Assembly: GCF_040419245.1 (NCBI RefSeq)
Contig: NZ_JAZHOH010000001.1
Span: forward strand, 992,001-1,056,000
Length of the DNA: 64,000 bases
DNA from: Ewingella sp. CoE-038-23
GTDB taxonomy: Bacteria; Pseudomonadota; Gammaproteobacteria; Enterobacterales; Enterobacteriaceae
Direction of reading: 5' to 3'
In this document: positions 43,871-52,892 of the stretch, piece after piece
How the letters are laid out: every line of letters begins with the position of its first letter
How positions within the stretch are numbered: the stretch's first letter is position 1
The notes under the pieces: model-generated
Told to the model about the DNA's origin: nothing
Databases searched by the model: none
What the model saw: the letters and a program-made list of their open reading frames with translations, nothing else
Program-made: the position numbers and the translations under genes

Positions 43871-44129
43871 TTTTAATTAGCTGAGCGCGACCACGGCCTG
43901 CTGCATCTGTGATGCTGGCGGGCTGTGTAAAACAGCCACCTTTGCCTTATCTCTACTCCTCCCGCCATGGCGATATATTCTCTTCCGACCTTTATCTCAT
44001 TATAAATTAAAACTATTTATCCTCCGTGGCGAATCTCTTTATAGTAAGAATGCTGCACTGCGGCTTGAGATTCCTTCTATTTATGATGGGTCGTTCCTCA
44101 TCGATTAATTGATTTCAGGGTAGGGAAGA

Positions 44130-45158
44130 ATGAATAAAATTTTGCACGGAGTAATAGGGCTGACGCTGGCCTGTGGCGTTTTCACCACCTTGCCGGTGGC
44201 GGCGGCGGTCAAGAGCTGTATTGAGAATCGTGCCGGGATAGATATGGGGTCCGGCAGCACCAAGATTCAGGTGACGCAGGTGGATGTGTGCCAGCATCGG
44301 CTGGGTAAGGTGCTGTATGAAGATCAGCGCCCGGTGGGTTTTAACGCCGATTTGGCGAAATCGACCAATAACCAGCTGAGCGAGGCGATCCAGCAGCAGG
44401 GCGTCGCCGCGCTGTCTGAGATGGTGAAGAAGGCCGAAAGCTTCAGGCCAACCCGCGTGACCGGCGTAGCGACGGCGGTATTCCGCACGGCGTCTAACGG
44501 CCAGCAGGTGATTGATCGCTTCAACCAGCAGGCACATGTGAATTTGAAGATTATCACTCAGCAGCGGGAAGCCGAGCTGGGATTCCAGTCTGCCAAGGCC
44601 GCGCTGAATGAGCCAAATGTCAAAGATGAGGATCTGCTGGTGTGGGATATTGGCGGGGGATCGATGCAGATGACCTCCTACCACGAGCAGGCGGGCAAAC
44701 CCTCAGTGGAGGTTTATCAGGGCAAGCTGGCCTCGGTCACGCTGAAAGACTTCATCACTAATGTGCTACAGAACAAAGATTTAGCGGCTGATAGCACGCC
44801 AAACCCCATTGGCTCGCTGCGCAATACCGTGCTGCGTTATGTCAATTTCTATGCTCGCACCCATGTCAGCGCGCAGATGAAAAAGGATGCCCAGACCAAA
44901 CGGGTGATTGGCATTGGCGGCGTGCACGGCTTCTCTATCAAGAGTCAGGTGCATTTGCACAACAACAGCTATGGCCTTGCTGACCTCGAGCAGGCGTCGA
45001 AAAATAACGTCTGGAAAGGGGATTCTGAGTTAAAAGGTGACTACCGCGCGACCGACGTCAGCAACCTGTTGCTGGTAGAAGGTTACATGCAGGCGCTGAA
45101 TATCCCTCAGGTTACCGTGGTGAAAGCCAGTCTAATTCAGGGTATTTTGTTGCAGTAA
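44130..45158 (+). CDS. Exported Ppx/GppA phosphatase-like protein
   Basis: The 342-residue product belongs to the Ppx/GppA branch of the ASKHA ATPase fold, with phosphate-binding loops GIDMGSGSTKIQ (near residue 36) and VWDIGGGSMQM (near residue 171). Cytoplasmic exopolyphosphatase/pppGpp phosphatases lack a signal, but this one has a clear cleavable signal peptide (residues about 1-26, ending VAAA). It therefore probably acts in the periplasm on an unknown phosphorylated substrate. Single gene with 60 bp to the next. Confidence 0.8.
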   Translation: MNKILHGVIGLTLACGVFTTLPVAAAVKSCIENRAGIDMGSGSTKIQVTQVDVCQHRLGKVLYEDQRPVGFNADLAKSTNNQLSEAIQQQGVAALSEMVKKAESFRPTRVTGVATAVFRTASNGQQVIDRFNQQAHVNLKIITQQREAELGFQSAKAALNEPNVKDEDLLVWDIGGGSMQMTSYHEQAGKPSVEVYQGKLASVTLKDFITNVLQNKDLAADSTPNPIGSLRNTVLRYVNFYARTHVSAQMKKDAQTKRVIGIGGVHGFSIKSQVHLHNNSYGLADLEQASKNNVWKGDSELKGDYRATDVSNLLLVEGYMQALNIPQVTVVKASLIQGILLQ

Positions 45159-45219
45159 GCCATTAAACCTAAGGCAGCAGGCTGAACGCTTAACTTTCAA
45201 TTTTGCAGGAGCAAAGATT

Positions 45220-47292
45220 ATGACAGTAGGAAAAAAAGAGTTAGTCGCAGTTCAAGATCAGGATGATTTTATCTGGCTGGAGGGCATTCGCGACCAGCCT
45301 GCGCTGGAGTGGGCAGAGCAGCAAAACCCGAAAACCACCGCGCAGTTCGCCACTGGCGAAGATTTCGAGCGCATTCGCCAGCAGGTGCTGACCGGCCTGA
45401 ACTCCCCGGCGCAGATCCCCGGGATCACTAAGCATGGCGAGCACTGGTACAACTTCTGGCAGGATGAGAAAAACCCGCGCGGTCTGCTGCGCCGCACCAC
45501 CCTTGAGGAGTACCGCAAGGCCGAGCCTACGTGGGAAACCGTGCTGGACATCGACGCGCTGGGCGCAGCCGAAGGGCAGGACTGGGTGTACCACGGCATG
45601 TTGCACCTCAAACCCGACTATCGCCGGGCGCTGTTAGTGCTTTCCCCAGACGGCGGCGATGCTTCGGCAGTGCGCGAGTTTGATCTGCAAACCCTCAGTT
45701 TTGTCGAGGACGGCTTTAATCTGCCGGTGGCGAAAAGCCTTATCTCGTGGATTGATCACGACCACCTGTTTGTCGCCACCGATTTTGGCGAAGACTCGAT
45801 GACCACCTCGGGCTACCCGCGCACGGTGAAAATCTGGCAGCGCGGCACGCCGCTCAGTGCCGCTGTCACCCAGTTTAGCGCACAGAAAAGTGACATGATG
45901 GCGTTGGGGTATCACGCCGATAGCACGGGCTTTGAGCAGGACTTTATCATTCGGGTGATCGACTTCTATCGTCGTGAAGCCTTTTTGATTGATGCCGAGC
46001 AGGGGCTGGTGGCCGTCGATTTACCCGCCGACGCCAAATTCAGCCTGTGGCGCGAGTGGATGATTGTCGAGCCGTCGAGTGAGTGGCAGGTTGGGGGCGA
46101 AACCTATCCGTCTGGCTCGCTGTTGGCGATTGATTTCGCAGACTTTATGGCCGGAAAGCGCCAGATGACCAGACTGTTTGTGCCGGGGGAAACCACGGCG
46201 CTTAGCGGCTACTCCTCGACCCGCGACCACTTTATTATTAGCGTGACCCAAGACGTGGTGAACCAGCTGGAAGTGTTGACCCCGCGCGAAGGGGAGTGGC
46301 TGCGCGAAAGCATTGGCGACGCGCCTGATCTGAGCGAAATCCAGATTTATGGCATCGACGAAGAGACGAACGACTACTTCATGACGGTCAGCGGCTTCTT
46401 GCAGCCGACCACGCTGTACATCGGTAGTCTGGACGATAGCCAGTCGCCACCGGAGGTTCTCAAGCAGGACCCGGCGCACTTCGACGCCTCGGGGTATCAG
46501 GTGAGCCAGCACTTCGCCCAGTCTGACGATGGCACCCGCGTGCCGTACTTCGTGGTGTCGAGCAAAGAGGTGGTGTACGACGGTAAAAATCCGACGCTGC
46601 TGTATGGCTACGGCGGTTTTGAAATCTCGCTCACGCCTTATTATCTCGGCACCAGCGGCCTGTCGTGGCTCAATCGCGGCGGCGTGTATGTGTTAGCGAA
46701 TATTCGCGGCGGCGGCGAATACGGCCCGCGCTGGCACCAGGCCGCGCTCAAAGAGAATCGCCTGCGCGCCTATGAAGATTTTTCCTCAGTGGCCAAGGCG
46801 CTAATCGCCAGTAACATCACGTCGGCCAAGCATCTGGCGGCGGAGGGCGGCAGCAACGGCGGCCTGCTGGTGGGCAATATGCTGACACTTTACCCTGAAC
46901 TCTTTGGCGCGATTGTTTGTGAAGTGGCCCTGCTCGATATGCAGCGCTACACGCAGATCTCCGCCGGGGCATCGTGGATTGCCGAGTACGGCGACCCTGC
47001 AATCCCGGAAGAGTGGGCGTTTATTCGGCAATTCTCGCCTTACCACAATCTGGATGCCGGCAAAAAGTACCCGCCAATCCTGATAACCACCGCCACCAGC
47101 GACGACCGCGTTGGCCCCGGCCACGCGCGTAAAATGGCCGCAAAAATGCAGCAGTTAGGCATTCCTGACGTCTGGTTCTTTGAAAACACCGAAGGCGGCC
47201 ACAGCGCGGCGGCAGACAAAGCCCAGTCCGCCTTCAAGGGCGCTATGGTCAGTGAGTTCTTACTGCACTATATCGGCCGCGACGCGCACTAA
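45220..47292 (+). CDS. Prolyl oligopeptidase family serine peptidase (S9A)
   Basis: The 690-residue protein has an N-terminal beta-propeller region (about 75-420) and a C-terminal alpha/beta hydrolase domain. The catalytic triad is visible: Ser545 in GGSNGGLL, Asp628/629 in TSDDRVGPGH and His661 in EGGHSA. RGGGEYGPRWH is the family signature before the nucleophile. No signal peptide, so cytoplasmic. The size fits prolyl oligopeptidase-type enzymes; oligopeptidase B is less likely because the acidic S1 pattern was not evident. Substrate preference needs testing. Confidence 0.88.
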   Translation: MTVGKKELVAVQDQDDFIWLEGIRDQPALEWAEQQNPKTTAQFATGEDFERIRQQVLTGLNSPAQIPGITKHGEHWYNFWQDEKNPRGLLRRTTLEEYRKAEPTWETVLDIDALGAAEGQDWVYHGMLHLKPDYRRALLVLSPDGGDASAVREFDLQTLSFVEDGFNLPVAKSLISWIDHDHLFVATDFGEDSMTTSGYPRTVKIWQRGTPLSAAVTQFSAQKSDMMALGYHADSTGFEQDFIIRVIDFYRREAFLIDAEQGLVAVDLPADAKFSLWREWMIVEPSSEWQVGGETYPSGSLLAIDFADFMAGKRQMTRLFVPGETTALSGYSSTRDHFIISVTQDVVNQLEVLTPREGEWLRESIGDAPDLSEIQIYGIDEETNDYFMTVSGFLQPTTLYIGSLDDSQSPPEVLKQDPAHFDASGYQVSQHFAQSDDGTRVPYFVVSSKEVVYDGKNPTLLYGYGGFEISLTPYYLGTSGLSWLNRGGVYVLANIRGGGEYGPRWHQAALKENRLRAYEDFSSVAKALIASNITSAKHLAAEGGSNGGLLVGNMLTLYPELFGAIVCEVALLDMQRYTQISAGASWIAEYGDPAIPEEWAFIRQFSPYHNLDAGKKYPPILITTATSDDRVGPGHARKMAAKMQQLGIPDVWFFENTEGGHSAAADKAQSAFKGAMVSEFLLHYIGRDAH

Positions 47293-47313
47293 CCCGCGTG
47301 TTATGACGAGCAA

Positions 47314-47340
47314 CCCGCCCGGCTATCCTTGCCGGGCGGG
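47314..47340 (+). terminator. Hairpin after the S9 peptidase gene
   Basis: A perfect 10-bp stem CCCGCCCGGC / GCCGGGCGGG with a 7-nt loop lies 21 bp after the stop. It lacks a T tract, so it may be a weak terminator or a 3' stabilising element. Confidence 0.55.
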
Positions 47341-47461
47341 GTATCTCTGCATTCCCTCTTTTCTCCCCCGCAATTTACATTTCGACATGTTTTATCAACC
47401 TGTTAGCAACAAAAAAAGTTTCCCTGCTAATTAGTGTTTGTTTATGATTTGGGCATTATTT

Positions 47462-47480
47462 GATAATGGTTATCAAAATC
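47462..47480. promoter_or_regulatory. Fur box
   Basis: GATAATGGTTATCAAAATC matches 15 of 19 positions of the Fur consensus GATAATGATAATCATTATC. It lies 57 bp before the binding protein start, as expected for iron-repressed uptake genes. Confidence 0.75.
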
Positions 47481-47536
47481 AATTTTATTCCATTCTCATC
47501 TCAGGTTTTTTTCAAGCTCATTTCAAAGGAACAAAC

Positions 47537-48667
47537 ATGCTCAAGAATACTGTCCGCACGCTTTCTGTTGCCGGCCTGCTCGCTACCTCCTTTGCCAGTT
47601 TCGCTACTACTTATCCGTTGAATGTGACTGACCTTGATGGTCAAAAGCTCACTTTTGAAAAAGCGCCGCAGCGTATTATTTTGCAGGATGGTCGCGATAT
47701 TCTCTCTCTGGCGGTGTTGGATAAATCCAATCCGTTCCAGCACGTGGTGGCGTGGAATAACCTGCTGAAGAAAACCGATATCGGCACCTGGGACATGCTG
47801 AAAAGCAAATGGCCGAGCGCGGACAAGATCCTCGACATGGGCTTTAGCGACAAAGGTCAGGTGGATCTCGAGACGGTGATTGCTCAGAAGCCTGACCTGA
47901 TGATTGCCCAGCTGCGTGCCAAAGCGTCTCTGCAACAGGCGGGCGTGCTGGATAAACTCAAGTCCCTGAATATCCCGGTGCTGTTTGTTGATTATGAGCT
48001 GGACCCGGCCAAGGACACCGCGCCAAGCATCGACCTGCTGGGTAAAGTGCTGAACCAAGAGAAAAACGCCAAAGCCTATTCTGATTTCTACACCCAGCAC
48101 TACCAGCATCTCCAACAGGTGGTGGCGGCGGTGAATCCAAAACCTAAAGTCTTTGTGGAAGCCATTGCGGGCCGCTCCGACTCTTGCTGCTTTACCCACG
48201 GCGACGCGGGCTGGGGCAAGTTGGTGAAAGCCGTGGGGGCGACCAATATCGGCACCGAACTGCTGCCGGGCGCGTCTGGCGATGTGTCGCTGGAGAAGGT
48301 GATCAGCATGAAGCCTGATGCCTACATCATGACCGGCTCATCACGCCCAAGTAACGGCAGCGTGTCGCACATCCTGCCGCTGGGCTACGGCGCAGAGCAG
48401 GCCAGCGTGGATAAAGAAGCCAAGGCGCTGCTGGCGCGCAACGGCATTTCGCAGATTTCTGCCGTGACCGACAATCGCGCCTATGGCATCTATCACCAGT
48501 TCTACAACCATCCGTACAACATCGTCGGCATGGAATATCTGGCGAAATTTATCTATCCGCAGCAGTTTAAAGATCTCGACCCAGCGAAGACTTACCGCGA
48601 TCTGGTGCGCAACTACACCGACCTGCCGGACACCGGCTTTATCTTCGGTTGGTCGCAAGCCAAGTAA
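47537..48667 (+). CDS. Iron/siderophore-type ABC transporter substrate-binding protein
   Basis: The 376-residue product has a signal peptide (MLKNTVRTLSVAGLLATSFA, cleavage near ASFATT) and a TroA/FecB-like periplasmic binding fold (APQRIILQDGRDILSLAVLD; DLMIAQLRAKASLQQAG). Start ATG 47537 has an AAAGGA site; the upstream frame from 47438 crosses the Fur box. No permease, ATPase or receptor gene is adjacent, so it must serve a transporter elsewhere. Fur control suggests an iron chelate or haem substrate. Confidence 0.82.
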   Translation: MLKNTVRTLSVAGLLATSFASFATTYPLNVTDLDGQKLTFEKAPQRIILQDGRDILSLAVLDKSNPFQHVVAWNNLLKKTDIGTWDMLKSKWPSADKILDMGFSDKGQVDLETVIAQKPDLMIAQLRAKASLQQAGVLDKLKSLNIPVLFVDYELDPAKDTAPSIDLLGKVLNQEKNAKAYSDFYTQHYQHLQQVVAAVNPKPKVFVEAIAGRSDSCCFTHGDAGWGKLVKAVGATNIGTELLPGASGDVSLEKVISMKPDAYIMTGSSRPSNGSVSHILPLGYGAEQASVDKEAKALLARNGISQISAVTDNRAYGIYHQFYNHPYNIVGMEYLAKFIYPQQFKDLDPAKTYRDLVRNYTDLPDTGFIFGWSQAK

Positions 48668-48684
48668 TCCCCTCTATCCCTTCC

Positions 48685-48708
48685 AAGCCGGCAAGCTTGC
48701 CGGCTTTT
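48685..48708 (+). terminator. Intrinsic terminator after the binding protein gene
   Basis: AAGCCGGCAAGCTTGCCGGCTT is a self-complementary hairpin followed by TTTG, 17 bp past the stop. Confidence 0.8.
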
Positions 48709-48885
48709 GTATGCCGCCAGACCAGGCATACGGCCTATCTTTACGTGGATCACATTTGTTGACACTCGGTTAATTCATCCCTGAAACTAATTGTATTAGT
48801 GTGACTGATAGACTCCTGCTATTGGTGAACGCTTTGCCATCGCAAAGCTCAAGGGCGGAGTAATACCTAAAGAGAAGGTGAATTT

Positions 48886-49674
48886 ATGCAATCTGAAGAA
48901 CAGCGTTTAATCGAAGGGCTTTTTAGTCGTCTGCAACAGGCTGAGTCCGCAACGGCACCGCGTGATGCCGAGGCAGAGCGCGTGATTCAGGCCTGCGTCA
49001 GCAAGCAGCCCGCTGCGCCTTACTACATGGCGCAGGCGATGATTATTCAAGAAGCGGCGTTGACTAAGCTGAATCAGCAGATTCAGGCGCAACAGCAGCA
49101 GATAGCGCAACTGCAAGAGCAGGCGAAGAACGCCCGCCCACAGAGCACCGGTTTCTTGGCCGGGCTGTTTGGCGGCGGCGCGGCGTCACAGGCGCAGCCT
49201 CAGGCCGCACCGCAGAGCAACTCAGGCAGCCAGCCGATCCCAGGCACCAGCGGTTGGGACAACCGTGGGCAGCAGCAGGGCTACCAGCAGCAACAGCCCT
49301 ACCAGCAGGCGACTCCACAGCAGGCCGCGCCTCAACAGCCGGGCTTTTTGGGCAGCGCGCTGCGTACCGCCGCGGGCGTGGCGGGTGGGGTGGTGTTAGC
49401 TGAGATGCTGACCGGCATGTTCCATCAGAGCCAGCCACAGGAGATTGTGAATATTATCGAAGAGCCGCCGGTGCAGAATCTGAACGACACTGACAACGGT
49501 TTCCTCGGCAATAATGACGTCCAGCAGTCTGATTTCCAGCAGCAGGATTTCAACAGCGGGCAGCCTTCATGGCAGGACGCCTCCCTGCGTGATGATAATT
49601 CAGACTTAGGATTTGGCTCGGACAGCTTTGACTCTTCCGATTACAGTAATGATGACGACGACTCCTTCTTTTGA
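48886..49674 (+). CDS. DUF2076 family protein
   Basis: The 262-residue product matches the DUF2076 pattern: N-terminal helical block (EEQRLIEGLFSRLQQAES, PYYMAQAMIIQEAALTKLNQ), glutamine-rich coiled coil, a glycine/alanine hydrophobic segment (SALRTAAGVAGGVVLAEMLT) and an aspartate/serine-rich acidic tail. The function of the family is not established. A GAAGGTG site precedes ATG 48886. Single gene; the 218 bp before it hold no other feature than the previous terminator. Confidence 0.8.
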   Translation: MQSEEQRLIEGLFSRLQQAESATAPRDAEAERVIQACVSKQPAAPYYMAQAMIIQEAALTKLNQQIQAQQQQIAQLQEQAKNARPQSTGFLAGLFGGGAASQAQPQAAPQSNSGSQPIPGTSGWDNRGQQQGYQQQQPYQQATPQQAAPQQPGFLGSALRTAAGVAGGVVLAEMLTGMFHQSQPQEIVNIIEEPPVQNLNDTDNGFLGNNDVQQSDFQQQDFNSGQPSWQDASLRDDNSDLGFGSDSFDSSDYSNDDDDSFF

Positions 49675-49842
49675 ATGTTTTGCATTTAAGAGTGCGGTTT
49701 GCCAGTAGGAATTGTCGTACAAAGTCTAAGAGTGAGAGGTTTATCGCTTATTGCTTTGCACATTCTGGACAAAACCTGAATCTGCTGCTGTACTCTACTT
49801 GACACACATTTTGTGTCTTACATTCACGTAAAGGTAAGTTTG

Positions 49843-50052
49843 ATGTCAAAGATTAAAGGTAGCGTTAAGTGGTTCAATGAATCTAAAGGTTTTGGTTTCA
49901 TTACCCCTGAAGATGGCAGCAAAGATGTTTTCGTGCACTTCTCTGCTATTTCCAGCAACGGTTTCAAAACCCTCGCTGAAGGCCAACGTGTAGAGTTCGA
50001 AATCACACAGGGCGCCAAAGGCCCATCGGCTGCTGACGTTAAACCTATCTAA
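49843..50052 (+). CDS. cspE: Cold-shock-family RNA chaperone CspE
   Basis: The 69-residue product contains both RNA-binding motifs of the cold-shock domain (GFGFI and DVFVHF) and ends with ADVKPI. It binds single-stranded RNA/DNA and can melt RNA structure. Start ATG 49843 has an AAAGG site; the upstream ATG at 49813 lies in the leader. CspE is favoured over other Csp paralogues because cspE precedes crcB in E. coli. A strong terminator follows. Confidence 0.9.
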   Translation: MSKIKGSVKWFNESKGFGFITPEDGSKDVFVHFSAISSNGFKTLAEGQRVEFEITQGAKGPSAADVKPI

Positions 50053-50068
50053 CTCTAGCCAAATTTTG

Positions 50069-50095
50069 AAAAACCCGCTGATGCGGGTTTTTTTT
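50069..50095 (+). terminator. Intrinsic terminator of cspE
   Basis: AAACCCGC / GCGGGTTT stem with TGAT loop followed by a run of T residues, 17 bp after the cspE stop. Confidence 0.92.
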
Positions 50096-50120
50096 GGTCT
50101 TTTGTTAGCTGACGCTCTTG

Positions 50121-51314
50121 TTACGCCGTCCGTGGTTTACGCACCAGCGTGGTAAACAGCAGGATGGCAATGGCGAAGCAGCCCATAATAGTGAAGCCCA
50201 TCGACAGCGCCGAGGTGCCACCCAGGCCACTGATCGGCACGCTAATTGAACCCAGCGCGAACATACACACCCCAATCAGCGCTGACGCGCTACCGGCGTT
50301 TTTCCCCTGAGTTTGCATCGCCAGCGATGAGGCGTTCGGGCCGACAATCCCGATGGTGATCACCGAGAAGAATAGCGGCACCAGCAGCGTCACTAGCGGC
50401 GCGTGCAGGCTGGCGGCGATAACCAGTGAAATCGAGCCGAGCGCCGCAATGGTCAGCCCAGCCTTGACCAGCGCCAGTTCGCCAAACTTGCCACTCAGGC
50501 GGGTAGAAATTTGCGCCGCCAGCACCAGACCCACGCCATTAATCGCAAAGCACAGGCTAAACATTTGCGGGCTGAGGCCATAAATCTGCTGTAAGACGAA
50601 AGGCGACGCGCCGATATAGGCAAACATCCCCGCCATGGTGAAGCCCTGCGCCAGACACAGCCCCATAAACTGGCGATCTTTAAGCAGCCCGCCGATGGCG
50701 CGCACCATCGCCATCACGCCGCCCTGAGAGCGCCTTTCGGCAGGCAGGGTTTCATGCAGCTTGAGCAGCGACGAGGCGAACAGCAGCACGGAAATCACCC
50801 CCAGCGCGCCAAAAATCCCGCGCCAGTTCATGAAATTCAGCAGCCCGCCGCCGAGTACCGGCGCAATAATCGGCGCCAGCCCGTTAACTAGCATCAGCAG
50901 TGCAAAGAACTTGGTCAGCTCGTGGCCGTTATACATATCGCGGGCCACCGCGCGTGAAAGTACCGCGCCGCCGGCTCCGGCGATGCCCTGAAGCAGACGC
51001 GCGGCGATCAGCTGTTCAATGCTAGGCGCCACGGCGCACCAAACGGACGCGGCAAACAGCAGGGCCAGCGACCAGAGCAGCGGGCGCATGCGGCCATATT
51101 TATCGCTCAGCGGGCCAAAGATAAGCTGGCCCAGGCCTAGCCCAAGCAGGCCGGTGGTCAGGCTGAGCTGGCTGGTGGCGGTGTTGGTGTTGAGTTCATG
51201 GGCCATTTGCGGCAAGGCCGGGAGATATAAGTCAGTGCATAGCGGGCCAAGTGCGGCAAGTGACCCTAAGACCAAGATATAGCCCAAGCGTTTTTCTGTC
51301 AGGTGAGCGCTCAT
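50121..51314 (-). CDS. Bcr/CflA family multidrug efflux transporter (MFS)
   Basis: The 397-residue protein has twelve hydrophobic segments, the MFS loop motif GPLSDKYGRMRPLL between spans 2 and 3 and the Bcr/CflA-type start LGSLAALGPLCTDLYLPALP. It is a proton-driven inner-membrane exporter; family members export bicyclomycin, chloramphenicol or similar drugs. It lies 52 bp downstream of a TetR regulator on the same strand, so it is probably derepressed by its substrate. Insertion of this pair between cspE and crcB departs from the E. coli order. Confidence 0.88.
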   Translation of the reverse strand: MSAHLTEKRLGYILVLGSLAALGPLCTDLYLPALPQMAHELNTNTATSQLSLTTGLLGLGLGQLIFGPLSDKYGRMRPLLWSLALLFAASVWCAVAPSIEQLIAARLLQGIAGAGGAVLSRAVARDMYNGHELTKFFALLMLVNGLAPIIAPVLGGGLLNFMNWRGIFGALGVISVLLFASSLLKLHETLPAERRSQGGVMAMVRAIGGLLKDRQFMGLCLAQGFTMAGMFAYIGASPFVLQQIYGLSPQMFSLCFAINGVGLVLAAQISTRLSGKFGELALVKAGLTIAALGSISLVIAASLHAPLVTLLVPLFFSVITIGIVGPNASSLAMQTQGKNAGSASALIGVCMFALGSISVPISGLGGTSALSMGFTIMGCFAIAILLFTTLVRKPRTA

Positions 51315-51366
51315 TAATTTTCCGTTTCCCGGTTATTTTATGGTGGTTAAAACGATGTGTGTGACA

Positions 51367-52017
51367 TTAGGATTGGCCCGGCGATGGCGGGTTAAACAGT
51401 TGACCAAACAATTGGTTGTAGAGCTTTTCTAGCGCCTGAGCGTTGGCATGTTGGGTGGTGAGATGGCGGAAGGCGGTGCCTTCGCAGATAACCGCCACCA
51501 CTTCGACGCGGTTATTTAGCTCTTCGTCGCTCCAGTGCGGGTAGGCTTTGCACATGGTGGCTTTGGCCTGATTGAACAAATCGCACTCGGAGTCGCGCCA
51601 GATCTTCTCCACCAGCGGATTGCGCGTCGCTTCGGCGGCCACTTCCAGCATCAGTGCGTGGTCGATTTCCGTCTGCTCGTCCGGGGTTTCTTGCTCGCCC
51701 GCGCGCGGCTCGGTGAGGTGGAACTCGCCGATGCGGCGATTGGCGAGATTCTCCGCCATTTGCAGCAGGTTGTGGGCATTGCCGGTGATCAGCGCAATCT
51801 TCTTCGCCACCATGCGGCGCACTATCTCTTCGATAATGGCCTCTTTATTGGCGAAATAGCGATAAATCTGCCCCACGCTAAGCTGCGATAATTTGGCGAT
51901 CTCGGCCATTCCCGCGCCGTGAAAACCGTGCTTACGAAAGCAGATCCGCGCGGCGGCAATGATCTGATCGCGTCGGGCGCAGATGCGTTTTTCCTTGGTG
52001 TCCTGTGGAGGCAACAT
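51367..52017 (-). CDS. TetR family repressor, probable regulator of the adjacent efflux pump
   Basis: The 216-residue product has a TetR helix-turn-helix at about residues 16-62 (AGMAEIAKLSQLSVGQIYRY FANKE region) and a C-terminal ligand domain. ATG 52017 has AGGA upstream; ATG 52044 adds nine unconserved residues. A near-perfect palindrome (52054-52073) lies just before the start, so autoregulation of a tetR-mfs operon is likely. Confidence 0.85.
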   Translation of the reverse strand: MLPPQDTKEKRICARRDQIIAAARICFRKHGFHGAGMAEIAKLSQLSVGQIYRYFANKEAIIEEIVRRMVAKKIALITGNAHNLLQMAENLANRRIGEFHLTEPRAGEQETPDEQTEIDHALMLEVAAEATRNPLVEKIWRDSECDLFNQAKATMCKAYPHWSDEELNNRVEVVAVICEGTAFRHLTTQHANAQALEKLYNQLFGQLFNPPSPGQS

Positions 52018-52053
52018 AGAAGTCCTGATGGCAAGAGCTGGCAAAATAAAAAT

Positions 52054-52073
52054 GAGTATGAACGTTCATTCTC
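52054..52073. promoter_or_regulatory. TetR-type operator palindrome
   Basis: GAGTATGAACGTTCATTCTC is a 20-bp near-perfect inverted repeat centred on TGAACGTTCA, 37 bp upstream of the tetR start. It is of the size and symmetry usually bound by TetR dimers. Confidence 0.7.
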
Positions 52074-52104
52074 AATTATAAGCAGACATGGCTAGCAGGT
52101 AAAT

Positions 52105-52144
52105 ATCAAAACAAACGGCGCAGCGTGTTAAGCGCTGCGCCGTT
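52105..52144 (-). terminator. Intrinsic terminator after the 31-residue membrane protein gene
   Basis: A perfect 12-bp stem AACGGCGCAGCG / CGCTGCGCCGTT is followed on the minus strand by TTGTTTTG. It lies 25 bp past the small gene stop, supporting real expression of that gene. Confidence 0.75.
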
Positions 52145-52169
52145 GGCGAAATGAGGTAAACGAGGGGAC

Positions 52170-52265
52170 TTAGGCGGCGAAATAGGCCTGCAAAAAGGCG
52201 GCGACGATCAGCACGCACAGTGAAGTCACCATAATTTCAGATAACGTTTTAGGGGTAGTAAACAT
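52170..52265 (-). CDS. 31-residue single-pass membrane protein, unknown
   Basis: ATG 52265 opens a 31-codon frame (MFTTPKTLSEIMVTSLCVLI and onward to LQAYFAA) with one hydrophobic helix of about 18 residues (IMVTSLCVLIVAAFLQAY). A GGAG site lies 5 bp upstream, and a strong terminator follows, so it looks like a complete small gene. Too short for usual gene callers. It resembles small inner-membrane proteins of enterobacteria that modulate transporters or stress responses, but I recognise no named family. Confidence 0.6.
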   Translation of the reverse strand: MFTTPKTLSEIMVTSLCVLIVAAFLQAYFAA

Positions 52266-52441
52266 AATCACTCCAGATGGCATCATTAAAATGAATCAAT
52301 GGAGACGATTGTGCAGATTTAAGATGAAGGAAACATTAAGACGCGCTTAAAAGGTGAAAAAATGTTCGGCGCCAGCGAGAAGGAAATCATTGAAGATTCA
52401 CGATGCCTTTGTCATAAAAAAGGCATCGTTGAGGGATAGAA

Positions 52442-52825
52442 TCAGTGCGCGTTGTACCAGCTGACCACCATAAAGCCCAGCAGGGTAAGGGCGAGGGAGC
52501 CAAACAGGTTCAGGGAGATGTTCAGCACTGCATCACCGAAACGCCCGGCTTGCAGCATGTAAACCACTTCCAGAGAGAAGGTGGAGAAAGTGGTGAAGCC
52601 GCCGCAAAAGCCGGTGGTGATCACGGCTTTGAGTACTGGGTCGACATTGCTCATGCGGCCAAAAATCGCGATGGCGAAGCCAATGACAAAGGCACCAATC
52701 AGGTTAACGGCCAGCGTGCCAAGAGGAATGGTCGGCGAAATGCTGTTCATCTTCAAACCGAGATACCAGCGCGCTGCGCTGCCGACACCGCCTGCAATGA
52801 GGACTGCAAGAAAAGTAGTAAACAT
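52442..52825 (-). CDS. crcB: Fluoride channel CrcB (FluC)
   Basis: CrcB is a dual-topology inner-membrane channel that expels fluoride. The 127-residue product has four membrane helices and the family motifs GGVGSAARW, GTLAVNLIGAFVIGF and TTGFCGGFTTFSTFSLE. ATG 52825 has an AAAGG site. A fluoride riboswitch lies 70-120 bp upstream, which fits this function exactly. Confidence 0.95.
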   Translation of the reverse strand: MFTTFLAVLIAGGVGSAARWYLGLKMNSISPTIPLGTLAVNLIGAFVIGFAIAIFGRMSNVDPVLKAVITTGFCGGFTTFSTFSLEVVYMLQAGRFGDAVLNISLNLFGSLALTLLGFMVVSWYNAH

Positions 52826-52892
52826 GGAAAACCTTTATAAACAGGTGGAATTCAGAAAGGTCCGGGCACGACGCTACGAACCTCTCGCGAGA

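Noticed and set aside
52403..52428. GATGCCTTT / AAAGGCATC hairpin as crcB terminator
   Set aside because: The stem is good but no T tract follows on the minus strand, so I do not claim termination.
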